Source: Ruminococcaceae bacterium UBA1785
GTDB lineage: Bacteria; Bacillota; Clostridia; Oscillospirales; Acutalibacteraceae
NCBI GenBank assembly: GCA_002314555.1
Contig: DCGF01000044.1
Span: 1,167 to 10,344, forward strand
Reading direction: 5' to 3'
Length of the DNA stretch: 9,178 nucleotides
Shown here in pieces: positions 7,935 to 9,178 of the stretch. Position numbers and translations under genes: made by a program. The notes beneath the pieces are model-generated. The model searched no databases and was not told the DNA's origin. It saw only the letters and a list, made by a program, of their open reading frames with translations. Positions within the stretch are counted from its first letter, which is position 1, and every line of letters begins with the position of its first letter.

Positions 7935-8000
7935 AAAAAATGTGCAAAGGAATGAACAATCCCCTCCAAAGAAGAGAATCACTATTCATTCCTTTGCACA
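7935..8000 (-). terminator. Strong intrinsic terminator within the 5' leader
   Basis: In the minus-strand transcript a perfect 16-bp stem forms between 8000-7985 (TGTGCAAAGGAATGAA) and 7956-7941. It extends about 4 more pairs with G-U wobbles, and six T follow at once (7940-7935). The element ends 35 bp before the start codon of the MoeA-like gene and after about 110 nt of structured leader. Its place between the promoter region and the first gene means it must be regulated or leaky for the operon to be expressed, the usual layout of a riboswitch or attenuator expression platform. Confidence 0.85.
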
Positions 8001-8112
8001 CTGGCAGGCTGTAAGATTTCTCTAACAACCCATCGGTCTACACAATCATTTCGGGTCTGATTGGAGACTCGGAACTTTTATTGTCGCCTAACTTGTAAGG
8101 AGATTGCTCTCC
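8001..8112 (-). ncRNA. Structured 5' leader, candidate riboswitch aptamer of unassigned class
   Basis: Non-coding leader between the promoter region and the leader terminator. Stems read by eye in the transcript: GGAGA/TCTCC capped by a GCAA tetraloop (8112-8099); AGGC (8089-8086) with GCCT (8009-8006); GACAA (8085-8081) with TTGTT (8028-8024); GTCT (8068-8065) with AGAC (8039-8036) enclosing CAATCA/TGATTG (8063-8058 and 8048-8043); and AGA/TCT capped by GAAA (8023-8014). The 9-nt loop 8057-8049 contains ACCC, which can pair with GGGT at 8031-8028, giving a pseudoknot. TCCTT plus ACA (8101-8094) could alternatively pair with the 5' arm of the terminator and act as an antiterminator. I could not match it to the Moco, THF, ZTP, SAM, cobalamin or glycine riboswitch consensus from memory. 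The fold has not been computed. Confidence 0.5.
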
Positions 8113-8150
8113 ATTATCTTTATTATTTTAACAATTAAAATGTAAAAACA
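8113..8150 (-). promoter_or_regulatory. Probable promoter region of the formate dehydrogenase operon, with AT-rich dyad
   Basis: The stretch lies between the hydrogenase terminator and the structured leader, where a promoter is expected. Candidate elements on the minus strand are TTTACA (8146-8141), TAAAAT (8130-8125) and GATAAT (8118-8113), but no pair has both good matches and ideal spacing, so the exact promoter is unclear. It also holds a 7+3+7 dyad, ATTTTAA-TTG-TTAAAAT (8141-8125). The heptamer TTGTTAA (8134-8128) equals one half of the Rex redox-repressor site, while the other half is degenerate. Confidence 0.45.
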
Positions 8151-8265
8151 CCACCTTTTTGAACATAAAAACCAAAGTTCATTTACTTGCATATAAAAGC
8201 AATTGCTTTTTTGTACACAATGCCATCATTGTTTCAAATTGGACAACATCAATTTCAACGTACAT
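8151..8265. other. Non-coding spacer between hydrogenase terminator and operon promoter
   Basis: This is the right half of the long gene-free region. It holds a perfect 16-bp palindrome at 8195-8210 and a loose GAAC/GTTC inverted repeat (8161-8180). A 28-codon minus-strand frame (8265-8179) starts directly after the terminator T-tract and has no ribosome site, so I do not call it a gene. I see no RNA gene or insertion sequence here. Confidence 0.6.
8195..8210. repeat. Perfect 16-bp palindrome AAAAGCAATTGCTTTT
   Basis: Self-complementary over its full length with no spacer. On the plus strand it runs into a six-T tract (8207-8212), but no plus-strand gene lies upstream that it would terminate. 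It sits about 60-80 bp upstream of the probable promoter, a place where an activator or repressor could bind. No known operator is recognised. Confidence 0.5.
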
Positions 8266-8294
8266 AAAAACTGGGCCCCGAAACCGGAGCCCAG
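8266..8294 (-). terminator. hydA: Intrinsic terminator of the hydrogenase gene
   Basis: In the minus-strand transcript a 10-bp GC-rich stem forms between CTGGGCTCCG (8294-8285) and CGGGGCCCAG (8280-8271), with one G-U pair and a 4-nt GTTT loop. TTTTT (8270-8266) follows. It begins 11 bp after the hydrogenase stop codon. An A-tract also precedes the stem on the plus strand, so it might work in both directions, but no plus-strand gene converges here. It separates the hydrogenase transcript from the formate dehydrogenase operon. Confidence 0.92.
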
Positions 8295-8305
8295 AAAAAG
8301 TACTT

Positions 8306-9178
8306 TTATTTAATTGTCTTTGATCTATCAACATAGTGAGTATGAAGAACCTCATGAGCAATGTGGCTATTTGGTTTCTCGAAGTACTCTCTGTAGATAA
8401 TGTCAACAGCACTGTTGTGATGTGACTTTCTCTCTGGAAGGTCAAGATCCTCCTGATAGAGAACGCCTGCACGAAGTGCCTTAACGTCAACAGTCTCACG
8501 AACCCAGTTAGGCTGGATTGGCTGACCACCACCGTTGATACAACCGCCTGGGCAGCACATGATCTCGATGAAGTGATAGTTCTTCTCACCAGCGCGAACT
8601 GCCTCAAGAACCTTCTTAGCATTATCAAGACCTGATGCTACAGCAACGTTTATTGTAAGGTCGCCAACTGTGTAAGAAGCTTCCTTAATTCCGTCCATAC
8701 CACGAACTTCTTTGTACTCAACGTTTGCATTCTCCTGGCCTGAAAGTACGTCAACAGCTGTACGAAGAGCTGCTTCCATAACACCACCAGTAGCACCGAA
8801 GATTACAGCAGCACCTGTACCCTCACCGAGAGGTGAATCGAATTCTTCATCAGGAAGGTTATCCCACTGAAGACCAGCGCGCTTAATCATCTTAACAAGT
8901 TCACGAGTTGTAAGAGCATAGTCAACATCAGGAACACCTGCTGCCTGCATCTCATCTCTTCCAACCTCGAACTTCTTAGCTGTACAAGGCATGATTGAAA
9001 CAGAAACGATATCCTTAGGATCAATGTTGTTTCTCTTTGCCCACCATGTCTTAATAGCAGCACCAAACATCTGCTGTGGAGATTTACATGTTGAGAGGTT
9101 AGGAAGGAAGTCTGGGAAGTAATGCTCACAGTACTTAATCCAACCTGGTGAACATGAAGTAATCATTGGAAGTACGCC
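8306..9178 (-). CDS. hydA: [FeFe] hydrogenase catalytic subunit, C-terminal part of H-cluster domain (N-terminus off window)
   Basis: The enzyme interconverts protons and H2 at the H-cluster. The frame is open to the right edge; the Met at 9166 is internal, since GVLP precedes it in frame as in the family (xLPMITSC). 290 residues are visible. Counting from Met 9166: L1 is TSCSPGW (3-9) with cluster ligand C5; L2 is MPCTAKKFE (59-67) with C61; GATGGVMEAALRT (124-136); and L3 is IMCCPGGCINGGGQP (202-216), where C205 and C209 align with the last two ligands. The C-terminus (EVLHTHY) is the small-subunit-like tail. The residue after the first ligand is Ser6, where well-studied enzymes such as CpI have the proton-relay Cys. 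An extra Cys204 sits where CpI has Ala. An upstream ferredoxin-like domain, and hence the subtype, cannot be seen. The gene has its own terminator, so it is probably a separate unit from the formate dehydrogenase operon. Confidence 0.95.
   Translation of the reverse strand, partial: GVLPMITSCSPGWIKYCEHYFPDFLPNLSTCKSPQQMFGAAIKTWWAKRNNIDPKDIVSVSIMPCTAKKFEVGRDEMQAAGVPDVDYALTTRELVKMIKRAGLQWDNLPDEEFDSPLGEGTGAAVIFGATGGVMEAALRTAVDVLSGQENANVEYKEVRGMDGIKEASYTVGDLTINVAVASGLDNAKKVLEAVRAGEKNYHFIEIMCCPGGCINGGGQPIQPNWVRETVDVKALRAGVLYQEDLDLPERKSHHNSAVDIIYREYFEKPNSHIAHEVLHTHYVDRSKTIK

Noticed and set aside
8001..8112. Assignment of the leader as a Moco riboswitch
   Set aside because: The context fits, but the conserved blocks I know from the moaA-type Moco motif are not visible; left unassigned.
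8179..8265. Small 28-residue frame after the hydrogenase terminator
   Set aside because: Its ATG directly follows the terminator T-tract, it has no ribosome site, and the peptide has no recognisable features.
8179..8628. 149-residue minus-strand frame crossing the end of hydA
   Set aside because: It is in another frame over the clearly coding hydrogenase end and runs through the terminator; it is a shadow.
8306..9166. Complete short hydrogenase starting at the Met at 9166
   Set aside because: The frame stays open to the window edge, and GVLP before the Met matches the family sequence ahead of the first cluster motif; the gene is partial.
1..9178. CRISPR arrays, tRNA or rRNA genes, insertion sequences
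   Set aside because: Looked for direct repeats, cloverleaf-like segments and transposase-like frames; none seen.

Overview
The window reads as one formate metabolism locus from an anaerobic, low-GC Bacillota bacterium. Clostridia, and probably a Lachnospiraceae-like lineage, is an inference from protein style, codon choice and gene content, not from a database match. Every gene I can support lies on the minus strand, so transcription runs from high to low coordinates.

Layout in order of transcription: the C-terminal 290 residues of an [FeFe] hydrogenase catalytic subunit enter from the right edge (8306 to the window end). A strong intrinsic terminator follows (8266-8294). A 366-bp non-coding stretch (7900-8265) then holds an AT-rich promoter region, a structured and possibly pseudoknotted leader, and a second very strong intrinsic terminator (7935-8000) just ahead of the next start codon. 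This arrangement looks like a riboswitch or attenuator. Next come a shortened MoeA-like molybdopterin-binding protein (7198-7899), a NuoE/HydC-type [2Fe-2S] subunit (6617-7120), a NuoF/HydB-type FMN and Fe-S subunit (4741-6597), a formate dehydrogenase catalytic subunit with a NuoG-like N-terminus (2035-4722), MobA (1421-2023), FdhD (726-1424), and a FocA-type formate channel cut by the left edge (1-710).

How they fit together: NuoE, NuoF and FdhA should form a soluble, NAD-linked formate dehydrogenase. The flavin subunit has the extra C-terminal two-cluster ferredoxin domain seen in electron-bifurcating hydrogenases, so ferredoxin as a second partner is plausible. MobA supplies the guanylyl half of the bis-MGD cofactor, FdhD sulfurates it, and the MoeA-like protein is tied to metal or molybdopterin handling. 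The FocA-type channel moves formate. Tight spacing (11-19 bp gaps and one 4-bp ATGA overlap) supports an operon from nuoE to focA. The MoeA-like gene sits 77 bp upstream of nuoE and is probably co-transcribed.

Most worth a second look: the unassigned leader plus terminator, the in-frame loss of the MoeA middle domain and catalytic motifs, the Ser in the hydrogenase TSCSP motif, and the mixed bifurcating architecture of the formate dehydrogenase.
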